Shown: positions 16,834-25,899, numbered from the stretch's first letter. The stretch is DNA of 43,764 nucleotides from Bacteroidales bacterium (GCA_025350365.1 JANXXY010000224.1:1-43764); one strand, 5' to 3'. The notes: a model not told the origin generated them from the letters alone. Program-made: numbers and translations.

Positions 16834-16863
16834 AGTAAATATAATTTGTTAACTAACTGATTA

Positions 16864-17613
16864 ATGACTATTTCACACAAGATTATTTCTAATATTTCAG
16901 TTGATTGTGTCATATTTGGTTTCGATTTTGAAAAGCTGAATGTATTATTGGTTGAAAGAGAACTTGTGGATGAAAAATCAGGTAGAATATTAATTAAAGA
17001 TTTTACATTAACCGGATATCATATTTTTGAAGACGAAGATCTGGATAAGGCTGCCTATCGCATATTAAAAGATCTTACAGGCTTTGAAAACATTTATCTT
17101 GAACAATTTACCGTTTTTGGCAAAACCGACAGGGTTTCGAATGAAAAGGATCAGATTTGGTTAACCTATTTAAATCAGGGGTTTTCTGAAAGAATCCTCA
17201 CTGTTGGTTACTTTTCTCTTATCGACAGTACTAAAGTTACCTTGTCACATAACGAACGAAAAATACACTGGTTTCCAATTGATGAGGCTCACAATCTCGA
17301 GTGGGCTTTCGATCATAAACAAATATTTATGAAAGCGTTGGAAGTATTGCGCAATAAAGTACGCACTGAACCTATTGCGTTCGAACTTTTACCGGAACGG
17401 TTTACTCTCACTCAGCTTCAGAAACTATATGAAGCAATTTACGGAACGCCAATCGATAAACGTAATTTCCGAAAAAAAATAGTACAGATGCCTTTCATTG
17501 TGGCGTTAAAAGTGAAACAAAAAGGTGTGCCGCATAAACCGGCGCAATTGTTTCTTTTTAGTCGCGAAGTATTTGAAAAAACAAAAAAGGAGCGTTTGGG
17601 ATTCTTGTTTTAA
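16864..17613 (+). CDS. Nudix-winged-helix sugar regulator (NrtR/AraR-like family)
   Basis: The 249-residue protein has an N-terminal Nudix-fold domain (about residues 8-145) and a C-terminal winged helix (about 165-249, with ERFTLTQLQKLYEAIYGTPI and DKRNFRKKI). This is the layout of transcription factors that sense a small ligand through the Nudix domain; in Bacteroidota a member controls arabinose use. The Nudix box region reads GYHIFEDEDLDKAAYRILKD and lacks the REx2EE catalytic core, so it should bind but not hydrolyse a ligand. It lies 55 bases upstream of the transporter and probably controls the transporter and GH94 genes. The ligand may be a cellobiose-derived sugar phosphate (inference). 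Confidence 0.85.
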   Translation: MTISHKIISNISVDCVIFGFDFEKLNVLLVERELVDEKSGRILIKDFTLTGYHIFEDEDLDKAAYRILKDLTGFENIYLEQFTVFGKTDRVSNEKDQIWLTYLNQGFSERILTVGYFSLIDSTKVTLSHNERKIHWFPIDEAHNLEWAFDHKQIFMKALEVLRNKVRTEPIAFELLPERFTLTQLQKLYEAIYGTPIDKRNFRKKIVQMPFIVALKVKQKGVPHKPAQLFLFSREVFEKTKKERLGFLF

Positions 17614-17668
17614 TTGCTAAATAAATAAAGTCTTTAATTATAATTTACTAACGATAAAACTATTTACT

Positions 17669-19270
17669 GTGGAAAAATTATCTCTAAAAGAAAAAATCGG
17701 TTACGCCCTCGGCGATGGGGCAGCAAATATAGCCTGGCGTGGGGTGGCTACTTTCTTATTTATTTTTTACACTGATGTTTTTGGAATAAATCCTGCGGTT
17801 GTAGGGGTGCTTATGCTAATTGCCCGATTCGGTGATGGAATTATCGATGTTTTAATGGGTGTTATCTGCGACCGAACAAATTCAAAATATGGTAAGTTTC
17901 GTCCTTGGATATTATGGACAGCCATACCTTTGGGGATAACATTATCGTTGTTGTTTACATCGCCTAATTTAGGTCCAACAGGGAAAATAGTTTATGCCTA
18001 TGCTACTTATCTGTTATTTTTTCTGATTTACACAGCCAATAATATCCCCTACGGTGCATTAATGGCTGTGATGACCAGCGACAACAAAGAACGCACAAGT
18101 TTGGGTTCGTATCGTATGGTTGGTGCATTTACCGGTGGAATGGTGGTTCAGGGAGCTTTGTTGTTTTTAGTTGTATATTTTGGCAATATAAATCCAACTA
18201 TTAATATCAATAAGCTTGATACAAAAAAATATGAAGTAATAGTATCAACCAATCAGGATGTTAAAAACGTAAACATCAAAACCAAAGATGGAATTGCCCT
18301 GTTTACCTGGGCTAATTCAGAAATGGCCAACAGCCTTAACATTCCTGCGCAGGGCAAAAGCTTTTCAATGGAAGCGCAAAAAAAATACTCATTTATTGTA
18401 TCCGGTGAAGAAAATCTTGAGGCCAAAAACATAACCATCATTGACCAGAAGAGGGGCTATAGCCATGCCATTTATCTTTTATCGGTTTTCTTAGCTCTAT
18501 TCCTGATGGTAACTTTCGCTACCACCAAGGAACGTGTGCAACCACCTAAAGAACAAAAAACAAATTTGGGCAAGGACCTTAAAGATCTTATCCGAAACAA
18601 GCCTTGGATTATCCTTCTTATCATCGGATTGCTATTTAATGTATACAACTCGATCAAACAAGGTATTGTGGTTATCTATTTTAGCCACTATTTGCACAAT
18701 CAGCTGTTGGCTGCCACTTTTATGGTTGGATTAATGCTGGCTTCAATAGCAGGCGCAATGATCACATCTCCGCTGGGCAAACGTTTTGGTAAACGCAACT
18801 TGTTCATTTATGCCCTTATTTTCTCTGGCGTTGTAAATGCATTACTTGTTTTTTGCAGTTCGGAAAATATAATAGGCATTTTTACAATCGGTATCATCTC
18901 GGAGTTTGGAGCTGCAATATTTCCAACGCTCTTTTTTGCAATGCTTGGTGATGCTGCCGATTACTCGGAATTCAAAAATGGACGAAGAGCGACCGGACTC
19001 GTTTATTCTGCTGGTTCTTTTGCAACCAAATTTGGAGGAGGTATAGCCGGTGCAATTATTGGATTTGTGTTAGCAGCATTTCATTACAATGGTCAGGATG
19101 CCATTGCCATTCAAGGCGCAGTTCCAGGTATCATTATGCTTATGAGTTGGATACCCGCAATTATTGCTCTTATAGCAGCAGGTGTGATGACTATCTATCC
19201 ATTAAACCAAGCGAAAATGGATGAAATAACCATTGAATTAAACAATAGAAGGGCTAACGAATTAGCTTAA
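17669..19270 (+). CDS. GPH-family sugar:cation symporter
   Basis: The start is GTG, giving MEKLSLKEKIGYALGDGAAN, the typical N-terminus of glycoside-pentoside-hexuronide transporters. Twelve membrane helices are visible, and the motif FGDGIIDVLMGVICDRTN followed by SKYGKFRPW is the family signature. The 533 residues exceed the usual 440-480 because of an insertion of about 90 residues (172-262) in the loop between helices 5 and 6. The inside-positive layout puts that loop in the periplasm, and it looks beta-rich (EVIVSTNQDVKNVNIKTKDG). From its neighbours the substrate is probably cellobiose or a short beta-glucan. It sits between the regulator and the GH94 gene. Confidence 0.88.
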   Translation: MEKLSLKEKIGYALGDGAANIAWRGVATFLFIFYTDVFGINPAVVGVLMLIARFGDGIIDVLMGVICDRTNSKYGKFRPWILWTAIPLGITLSLLFTSPNLGPTGKIVYAYATYLLFFLIYTANNIPYGALMAVMTSDNKERTSLGSYRMVGAFTGGMVVQGALLFLVVYFGNINPTININKLDTKKYEVIVSTNQDVKNVNIKTKDGIALFTWANSEMANSLNIPAQGKSFSMEAQKKYSFIVSGEENLEAKNITIIDQKRGYSHAIYLLSVFLALFLMVTFATTKERVQPPKEQKTNLGKDLKDLIRNKPWIILLIIGLLFNVYNSIKQGIVVIYFSHYLHNQLLAATFMVGLMLASIAGAMITSPLGKRFGKRNLFIYALIFSGVVNALLVFCSSENIIGIFTIGIISEFGAAIFPTLFFAMLGDAADYSEFKNGRRATGLVYSAGSFATKFGGGIAGAIIGFVLAAFHYNGQDAIAIQGAVPGIIMLMSWIPAIIALIAAGVMTIYPLNQAKMDEITIELNNRRANELA

Positions 19271-19323
19271 CGATAGCAAAAATTAATATAGCAATATAAA
19301 ATTATACTATAAAAATAATCAAT

Positions 19324-21762
19324 ATGAAATTTGGCCACTTCGACGACAAAAACAGGGAATATGTGATTGATAATCCACGTACACCTTGGCCTTGGATCAA
19401 TTATCTTGGAAATGAAGATTTTTTCTCACTTATTTCAAATACTGCCGGTGGTTATACTTTTTATAAAGATGCCAAATTCCGACGTATTACCCGCTATCGA
19501 TACAACAACGTACCGATGGATAGCGGAGGAAAATACTTTTACATTAAAGACGGAGACAGCATATGGTCGCCGGGTTGGAAACCATGCAAAACAGAACTCG
19601 ACAGTTATGAATGTCGTCATGGGATGAGCTACACCAACATTAAAGGCGAGAAGAATGGTGTTACAGCCAATGTTCTCTATTTTGTACCACTAAAAACGTG
19701 GGCAGAAATACAAAAACTTACATTAACCAATAATTCAAATGAAGTTAAGAAATTAAAGATTTTTTCTTTTGTTGAATGGTGTTTGTGGAATGCAGCCGCC
19801 GATATGGAAAACTTTCAACGAAACTTCTCAACCGGTGAAGTGGAAATTCAGGATTCTGTTATCTACCACAAAACCGAATATAAAGAGCGACGAGATCATT
19901 ATGCGTATTATTCCGTAAATACTCCTATACATGGTTATGATACTGATCGTGAATCATTTTTTGGTTTATATAATGGTTTCGATGAACCACAAGTTGTTGC
20001 AGAAGGCAAGCCTCTTAATTCAGAGGCACATGGTTGGTCACCTATCGCATCCCATTACATCGAAGTAGAATTGAAACCAGGCGAATCGAAAGATTTTATC
20101 TATGTTTTGGGCTATGTCGAAAACAAAGAAGAGGAAAAATGGGAATCGAAGAATATTATCAATAAGAAAAAAGCGAAGGAAACCATAGCGAAGTTTAATA
20201 CTGTCGCAAAAGTAGATACCGCATTAGCAGAATTGCGTAAATACTGGGATAACTTATTAAGTATTTATTCGGTTAACTCAGGAGATGATAAACTCGACCG
20301 CATGGTAAATATTTGGAATCAATATCAATGCATGATTACCTTTAATTTTTCCCGTTCGGCATCCTTCTTCGAATCGGGTATTGGTCGTGGTATGGGTTTC
20401 CGTGATTCAAATCAGGATCTTATTGGTTTTGTTCACCAGATTCCGGAAAGGGCGCGGGAGCGAATTATCGATATTGCTTCCACCCAATTTCCCGACGGAG
20501 GTTGCTATCATCAATACCAGCCACTTACCAAGCGGGGTAACAATGATATTGGAGGAGGTTTTAACGATGATCCCATGTGGCTTATCCTTGGCACGGTCAG
20601 CTACATAAAAGAAACAGGGGATTATGGTATTCTGGATGAAAAAGTTCCTTTTGACAATGATATATCTATTTCACGTAGTTTATTTGACCACCTTACGGTA
20701 TCGTTCGACCATGTAGTAAAAAATCTTGGACCTCACGGATTACCGCTTATAGGTCGTGCCGACTGGAACGATTGCCTCAATCTGAATTGTTTTTCCAACG
20801 ATCCTAACGAGTCGTTCCAAACTACAGAAAATAAAACAGTAGGCACCAAAGCGGAATCGGTGATGATTGCAGGATTATTCGTATTATATGGTCGTGATTA
20901 TGTTGATCTTTGCAAAAAACTAGGTAAAAATGACGAAGTTGTTCGTGCTCAAAAGCATGTGGATACTATGGTGGATGTAATTAAAAAACATGGTTGGGAT
21001 GGTGAGTGGTTTATTCGTGCTTACGACTATTATGGTCGTAAAATCGGGAGTAACGAAAACGAAGAAGCTAAAATATTTATCGAATCGCAGGGATGGTGCA
21101 CAATGGCGGGCATTGGCAAAGATGAAGGCCTTTGCACCAAATCGCTTGATGCAGTAAAGGAACGGCTTGATAGTCAATATGGGATAGTATTAAATAACCC
21201 TGCATTTACTAAATACTACATCGAATACGGCGAAATATCTTCTTACCCAGCTGGTTATAAGGAAAATGCCGGTATTTTCTGCCATAATAATCCTTGGATT
21301 ATGATTGGCGAAACAGTGGTAGGAAATGGAAACCGTGCCTGGGATTATTATCGTAAAATCTGTCCTTCCTACCTTGAAGAAATCAGTGATCTGCATAAAA
21401 CCGAGCCTTATGTATACGCTCAAATGGTATCCGGAAAGGATGCTTTCAAACCTGGGGAAGCTAAAAACTCCTGGTTAACCGGTACTGCGTCCTGGAATTT
21501 CTTTGCTATTTCACAATATATCCTCGGTATACGTCCCGATTATGATGGATTGATAATTGATCCCTGTATCCCTGCTGATTGGAAAGGGTTTAAAGTTACC
21601 CGTAAATTTCGCGGCGCTACCTACCTGATTGAAATTACAAACCCCAATGGTAAAATGAAAGGTGTAAAAGAGGTTTTGATCGATTCCAAACCGCAGGCTT
21701 CCAATATTATCCCTATATTTGGGGATGGCAGGGAACATACGGTAAAGGTGATTTTGGGATAA
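19324..21762 (+). CDS. GH94 cellobiose phosphorylase
   Basis: The enzyme cleaves cellobiose with phosphate to alpha-glucose 1-phosphate and glucose, saving one ATP. The 812-residue protein starts MKFGHFDDKNREYVIDNPRT and has TPWPWINYLGNEDFFSLIS and GGYTFYKDAKFRRITRYRYN, the GH94 cellobiose-phosphorylase N-terminal blocks. The substrate region ESGIGRGMGFRDSNQDL and the catalytic block GRADWNDCLNLNCFSNDP are intact; the general acid is the second Asp of DWND, Asp483. The sequence follows cellobiose phosphorylase more closely than chitobiose or cyclic-glucan relatives. There is no signal peptide, so it is cytoplasmic and matches the upstream importer. It is 53 bases after the transporter. Confidence 0.93.
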   Translation: MKFGHFDDKNREYVIDNPRTPWPWINYLGNEDFFSLISNTAGGYTFYKDAKFRRITRYRYNNVPMDSGGKYFYIKDGDSIWSPGWKPCKTELDSYECRHGMSYTNIKGEKNGVTANVLYFVPLKTWAEIQKLTLTNNSNEVKKLKIFSFVEWCLWNAAADMENFQRNFSTGEVEIQDSVIYHKTEYKERRDHYAYYSVNTPIHGYDTDRESFFGLYNGFDEPQVVAEGKPLNSEAHGWSPIASHYIEVELKPGESKDFIYVLGYVENKEEEKWESKNIINKKKAKETIAKFNTVAKVDTALAELRKYWDNLLSIYSVNSGDDKLDRMVNIWNQYQCMITFNFSRSASFFESGIGRGMGFRDSNQDLIGFVHQIPERARERIIDIASTQFPDGGCYHQYQPLTKRGNNDIGGGFNDDPMWLILGTVSYIKETGDYGILDEKVPFDNDISISRSLFDHLTVSFDHVVKNLGPHGLPLIGRADWNDCLNLNCFSNDPNESFQTTENKTVGTKAESVMIAGLFVLYGRDYVDLCKKLGKNDEVVRAQKHVDTMVDVIKKHGWDGEWFIRAYDYYGRKIGSNENEEAKIFIESQGWCTMAGIGKDEGLCTKSLDAVKERLDSQYGIVLNNPAFTKYYIEYGEISSYPAGYKENAGIFCHNNPWIMIGETVVGNGNRAWDYYRKICPSYLEEISDLHKTEPYVYAQMVSGKDAFKPGEAKNSWLTGTASWNFFAISQYILGIRPDYDGLIIDPCIPADWKGFKVTRKFRGATYLIEITNPNGKMKGVKEVLIDSKPQASNIIPIFGDGREHTVKVILG

Positions 21763-21770
21763 TCGTTTTG

Positions 21771-21796
21771 TAGAGACAACGCATGCATTGTCTCTA
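21771..21796. repeat. Palindrome flanking the hsdM/dinD remnants, left copy
   Basis: TAGAGACAA at 21771-21779 pairs with TTGTCTCTA at 21788-21796 around CGCATGCA. The same unit TTGTAGAGACAACGCATG recurs at 22668-22695. It lies just after the GH94 stop and might slow transcription, but no T-run follows. The pair of copies brackets 925 bases of decayed genes. Confidence 0.65.
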
Positions 21797-21840
21797 ATGT
21801 CTATAAATTATCATCGGATAATTTTAAAAATATAATCCAC

Positions 21841-21907
21841 ATTGCAGCAAATTTGCAAGCCAATACGAGCCAACGCTGAAACTAAAGGCTTGCAAAAGAG
21901 CTGCAAT
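21841..21907. repeat. 67-base long hairpin
   Basis: ATTGCAGC (21841-21848) pairs with GCTGCAAT (21900-21907), and TTTGCAAGCC (21852-21861) pairs with GGCTTGCAAA (21887-21896). The two stems are split by a 3-by-3 internal loop, and a 25-base apical loop closes the hairpin. The 18 base pairs in total are far beyond chance for AT-rich DNA. It is either a repeat element or a structured RNA; no promoter or U-tract was seen. Confidence 0.55.
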
Positions 21908-21992
21908 TTTGCTTTCACAAATCGTGTCGATATTGACAATTAAAAACATAAAGTTGTTAACTATAAAACAGATAAAAAATTAAAAGTATATA

Positions 21993-22253
21993 ATGGCTAA
22001 AAAAGCAAAAACAAAACAGGAAGAACCATTGAAGATTTACCCGGCTTCTGCAAGTTATCAACTATAGAAGTTTTGGCAAAATCAAATTATGCCAACTGGC
22101 AGATATTTGGGCATATATGACGCAGAAGATGATTTCAATTTTGTGGAACGCTTTACTTCTTTAAAAACAGAACTGGAAAGTCAAATTGCCGAAGAAGCAG
22201 ACTTGAATAAAAAAATTGCTGAGAATTTATCTAAAATAAAATTACCTAAGTAA
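21993..22253 (+). pseudogene. Type I restriction methylase subunit (hsdM) remnant
   Basis: The ATG at 21993 begins MAKKAKTKQEEPL, like an HsdM start. A different frame then gives DLPGFCKLSTIEVLAKSNYA, and the original frame resumes with TGRYLGIYDAEDDFNFVERF and ends IAENLSKIKLPK at 22251-22253. This order matches the GFCK-x-A/S-T and PGRYVG end of HsdM methylases and the closing coiled helix, with the large methylase core deleted and at least two frame changes. The intact protein would exceed 450 residues. It is clearly non-functional and overlaps the dinD remnant (TAATG). Confidence 0.75.
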
Positions 22254-22651
22254 TGGCAATGGAAATAGTAAAACAAGCAATGTCGGTGTTTGAACAGATA
22301 CGGCAAACCGATGAAAACGGAAATTAATTCTGGGTAGCACGTCAATTGACTAAGGTGCTCGAATATACCGATTTCAGAAATTTTCTTTCGGTAATTGAAA
22401 AAGCCAAAGAAGCTTGTAAAAATAGTGGACAGGAGGTCGAACATCACCTCGTTGAATTCAACGAGGTGATAACTCACGGGAAAGGTGCTGTACAAGTTTA
22501 CCAAAGTTATAAATTGAGTCGTTATGCCTGTTACTTAATTGTACAAAATGCCGACCCATCAAAAGAAATAGTTGCGTTGGGGCAGACCTATTTTGCCGTG
22601 CAAACACGTTTGCAGGAAATACGACAGATGGAAAACTGTAAAATTCCCTGA
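22253..22651 (+). pseudogene. dinD: DinD-like protein remnant with internal stop
   Basis: DinD is a DNA-damage-inducible protein often found inside type I restriction loci; it has a BRO-N-like start. The frame gives VKQAMSVFEQIRQTDENGN, then TAA at 22325-22327 where Glu is expected, then FWVARQLTKVLEYTDFRNFL and later LSRYACYLIVQNADPSKEIV. The sequence around the stop matches the family well. It ends after ALGQTYFAVQTRLQEIRQ at about 130 codons against roughly 270-290 in full DinD. It is a pseudogene by both a nonsense codon and a 3' truncation. Confidence 0.8.
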
Positions 22652-22667
22652 TTTAACGGGTTTAATT

Positions 22668-22695
22668 GTAGAGACAACGCATGTGTTGTCTCTAC
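22668..22695. repeat. Palindrome flanking the hsdM/dinD remnants, right copy
   Basis: GTAGAGACAAC (22668-22678) and GTTGTCTCTAC (22685-22695) form a perfect 11-bp stem with a GCATGT loop. It is the fuller partner of 21771-21796. It lies between the dinD remnant and the end of the convergent GH1 gene and could act as a bidirectional stop, although no strong T-run follows. Confidence 0.65.
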
Positions 22696-22700
22696 AAAAC

Positions 22701-24119
22701 CTATTTCAGAAAATTGCGAAACCATAACCCAGAATCTTTAATGGTACGTTTTTGAGTTTCAAAATCATTATAAACAATGCCAAAACGAGGTTTATAGCCG
22801 TAACTCCATTCAAAATTGTCCATAAAGGTCCACAAAAAATATCCTGTCACATTTATTCCCTCGCATTTTGCCTTTAATACACTTTTGAGGTAATCCTTAA
22901 AATAGTTACATCGCTGGGTATCATGAACGCTTTCACCTTGAAGCTCATCAGGAAAGGCGGCTCCGTTTTCGGTTATAATAATTTCTTTAATCGGATATTT
23001 GGCATATTGCTTAATACTCATGTAAATACCTTTTGGCCAAACTTCCCAGCCCATTTCGGTAAGTTCTGATTTTTCCTTATCGGGTTTTACCTTGGTTGCC
23101 CGGATATAGGGAATAATTCCAGGTCGGCTTATTACCCGGAAATAATTCTGCAAGCCAATAAAATCGAAGTCGAATTTAAGCCTTTCCTCATCACCGGGTT
23201 GAATAAACCTTTCCATTTTTTCCAGAAAGGGGAGATCTTTTTTGGGATAACCCATCCCAAGAGTAGGTTCAATATAAAGCCTGTTAAGAATTACATCAAT
23301 TCGTTTGGCGGCCCTTTCATGTCGTGGCAATTGCTTTTTAGGCTCTACATAGGAGCATGAGAGCGCTGTTCCGATATGGGCATCCGGCAGATGACTGCGA
23401 ATAATTCGACCTCCTTCGGCCTGACAAAGCATTGCATGATGTACAGAAGCAAGAAATTTATTTATTCCCCGATGCCCGGGGGCATGCATGCCAATAAGGT
23501 ATCCTAGTGTAGTAAAAGCCGCCGGTTCATTTAACACAATCCAATTTCGAACCCGGTCGCCGAATTTTTGAACGCAAAAATCAGTATATTCAGCAAACCA
23601 ACCAATAATGTCGCGGTTTGTCCATCCACCTTTATCTTCCAACAGTTGAGGTAAATCCCAATGGTAAAGAGTAATCCATGGTTCGATACCAATGCGGAGA
23701 CATTTGTCTATTACCCGGTTGTAAAAATCAACTCCCTTATCATTAATTCTTCCTGTTCCGTCGGGTAGCAAACGCGACCAGGAAAGTGAGAAGCGGAAAT
23801 CTTTAAAATTCAGACTTTTCAACAAGTCCAAATCGTTATCGAATTGGTGATAAAAGTCGCAGGCAATCTGGCCGGTGGAATGGTCTTTTATTTTCCCCTT
23901 CATCATTTCAAAACGATCCCATATATTTTCACCCTTTCCGTCAACATTCCATGCGCCCTCAATTTGATGAGATGCTGTTGAAACGCCCCAATGAAACGCG
24001 GAACCGAATAATTCTTTTGATAGTTCAGGGTCTGGTTGATTTGCTTTCGATAAGAGGGAGCCGGAATATAAAAAAGCAGTTCCTGCACTGGCTAATTTCA
24101 AAAATTCAGAACGTTTCAT
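22701..24119 (-). CDS. GH1 beta-glucosidase, exported
   Basis: The enzyme hydrolyses beta-glucosides by a retaining mechanism. The 472-residue protein has a short signal-peptide-like N-terminus (MKRSEFLKLASAGTAFLYSG) and the GH1 barrel with its GVSTASHQIEGAWN entry, the acid/base Glu198 in VLNEP and the nucleophile Glu384 in IITENGAAFP. The KR-x-E-FLKLASAG start resembles a Tat-like leader with one Arg replaced by Lys, so export route is open. It is convergent with the GH94 gene. Together they give two routes for cellobiose: hydrolysis outside the cytoplasm and phosphorolysis inside. Confidence 0.92.
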   Translation of the reverse strand: MKRSEFLKLASAGTAFLYSGSLLSKANQPDPELSKELFGSAFHWGVSTASHQIEGAWNVDGKGENIWDRFEMMKGKIKDHSTGQIACDFYHQFDNDLDLLKSLNFKDFRFSLSWSRLLPDGTGRINDKGVDFYNRVIDKCLRIGIEPWITLYHWDLPQLLEDKGGWTNRDIIGWFAEYTDFCVQKFGDRVRNWIVLNEPAAFTTLGYLIGMHAPGHRGINKFLASVHHAMLCQAEGGRIIRSHLPDAHIGTALSCSYVEPKKQLPRHERAAKRIDVILNRLYIEPTLGMGYPKKDLPFLEKMERFIQPGDEERLKFDFDFIGLQNYFRVISRPGIIPYIRATKVKPDKEKSELTEMGWEVWPKGIYMSIKQYAKYPIKEIIITENGAAFPDELQGESVHDTQRCNYFKDYLKSVLKAKCEGINVTGYFLWTFMDNFEWSYGYKPRFGIVYNDFETQKRTIKDSGLWFRNFLK

Positions 24120-24133
24120 AAAAAAATAAATGC

Positions 24134-24141
24134 CAAAGGTA
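24134..24141 (-). promoter_or_regulatory. Candidate -7 box of the GH1 gene
   Basis: The minus strand reads TACCTTTG here, a match to TAnnTTTG, 14 bases before the GH1 start. No clear -33 TTTG lies at the usual spacing. The box stands in the 104-base divergent gap shared with the MuiA-type gene. Confidence 0.35.
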
Positions 24142-24223
24142 TTAGGAAAACATTAATGTCATAAATTTACAAATATTTTTCTGCAAATTTGACTCGAACC
24201 AGACTTACATAAATGAATTTAAT

Positions 24224-25828
24224 ATGAAAAAAAGTTTAATTATCACAGGCATCATTTTATATCCGTTTTTAATTAGCGGTGCACAGGAAAAACCTGAACC
24301 AGTTATATCGAAGATTAAGGAGGTTACTGTTTTTGTAAACGGCGCCCAGATAACACGCATTGGGTCAGTAATATTAAAAGAAGGAAACCAGCAACTGGTA
24401 TTTGAAAATCTACCTCAGGCTATGAACGCTCAAAGTATTCAGTTATCCGGAACCGGGAATTTTACCATATTGGCGGTTAACAATCAGATTAATTACCTTA
24501 AACCCCAACAAAAATCAAAAGACATAATTGCATTGGAAGATTCTGTTGAAATACTTCAGTACAAACTAAGAACCAACAATGCTTCGTTGGAAGTATTGAA
24601 AGATGAAGAATCCCTTCTTAAAGTCAATCAGTCCTTGGGGGGTTCGCAAACAGGCGTAAAAGTGGATGAGCTTAAAGCAGCGTTGGAATTGTTTCGCTCC
24701 AGGTTGACGGATATAAAAACAAAAACGATAAAACTGGTAAATGACAGCAAAAAACTGAACGAACTATTAAAGAATTTGAACGATCAGTTAACACAAATTC
24801 GAAATAAAAGCAATACTCCGACAAGCGAGGTTGTAGTTACATTGCTTGCTCCGTCTCCTGCGAAAGCGCAATTATCGCTTTCGTATCTGGTGTCGGAGGC
24901 TGGTTGGATGGCTGCTTATGATGTTAGGGCAATTGATATAATGAAACCCATAAATCTTATTTATAAGGCTAAGGTATTCCAATCGACAGGGGAGAATTGG
25001 AACGATATAAAAATTACACTTTCAACGGGAAATCCGGCAGCCAGTGGAAATGCACCCATTGTTAATCCATGGTATCTGAATATTATTGAGCCTGTTTCCC
25101 GCCTTAAAAATGAACTAATGGAGGCAAAAAACGTGATGCTGGAAGAAGTAGCGGTAATTGGTTACGGTGCTCAAAAGAAAGTACAAACAACAGCCTCATT
25201 TACTCAAACAACAATAAATCAGACTACGGTTGAGTTTAAGATCGAACTCCCTTACAATATCCCATCCAACGGTCAACAATATACCGTTGAGGTAAAATCA
25301 TTTACGCTTCCGGCATCGTATGAGTATTATTGTGCGCCCAAGTTAGATACCGATGCCTTTTTACTTGCAAAAATCACGGGTTGGGAAGAATTGAACATGC
25401 TTTCGGGTGAATCCAGTTTGTTTTTCGAGGGAACATTTGTTGGAACAGCATTTATCGATACTCAAAACACAAAAGATACATTAATGGTTTCGCTGGGACG
25501 TGATAAAGGTATTGTTGTTACACGAATCAAACAGAAGGATTTTACTTCGAAAAAATTTATCGGTTCCACCAGAAAAGACTCCCGATCGTTTGAAATTGTT
25601 GCCAGAAATAAAAAGAAACAAACTATTAACCTGTTGATAAACGATCAGGTTCCCTTATCAACAACGAAAGAAATTGAAGTTGAGTCAACCAATATATCCG
25701 GAGGGATACTTGAGAAGGCCTCCGGAAAATTAACCTGGAAAATACAATTGCAACCTTCAGAAAGTAGGACGTTTACCAATGGGTATAATGTAACTTATCC
25801 TAAAGATAAAACGATTATACTTGAATAA
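24224..25828 (+). CDS. MuiA-type DUF4139 protein with a SusC-plug-like peptide
   Basis: The 534-residue protein has a signal peptide (about residues 1-20), the N-terminal DUF4140-like strand region (VFVNGAQITRIGS), a coiled coil at about 95-200, and the DUF4139 domain (AQLSLSYLVSEAGWMAAYDV). The family was named mucoidy inhibitor A, but its biochemical role is unknown; it is probably an envelope protein. Within the DUF4139 part, residues 306-319 read LEEVAVIGYGAQKK, which is nearly the conserved N-terminal plug signature of SusC/TonB receptors. No barrel follows. The gene is divergent from GH1 and has no obvious functional partner next to it. Confidence 0.8.
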   Translation: MKKSLIITGIILYPFLISGAQEKPEPVISKIKEVTVFVNGAQITRIGSVILKEGNQQLVFENLPQAMNAQSIQLSGTGNFTILAVNNQINYLKPQQKSKDIIALEDSVEILQYKLRTNNASLEVLKDEESLLKVNQSLGGSQTGVKVDELKAALELFRSRLTDIKTKTIKLVNDSKKLNELLKNLNDQLTQIRNKSNTPTSEVVVTLLAPSPAKAQLSLSYLVSEAGWMAAYDVRAIDIMKPINLIYKAKVFQSTGENWNDIKITLSTGNPAASGNAPIVNPWYLNIIEPVSRLKNELMEAKNVMLEEVAVIGYGAQKKVQTTASFTQTTINQTTVEFKIELPYNIPSNGQQYTVEVKSFTLPASYEYYCAPKLDTDAFLLAKITGWEELNMLSGESSLFFEGTFVGTAFIDTQNTKDTLMVSLGRDKGIVVTRIKQKDFTSKKFIGSTRKDSRSFEIVARNKKKQTINLLINDQVPLSTTKEIEVESTNISGGILEKASGKLTWKIQLQPSESRTFTNGYNVTYPKDKTIILE

Positions 25829-25899
25829 AATATAATAAATTTTACGTTTTAGTGACTAGAACTTTATATTGATTTTACAAAACAGAGCTTTGGAAATCT

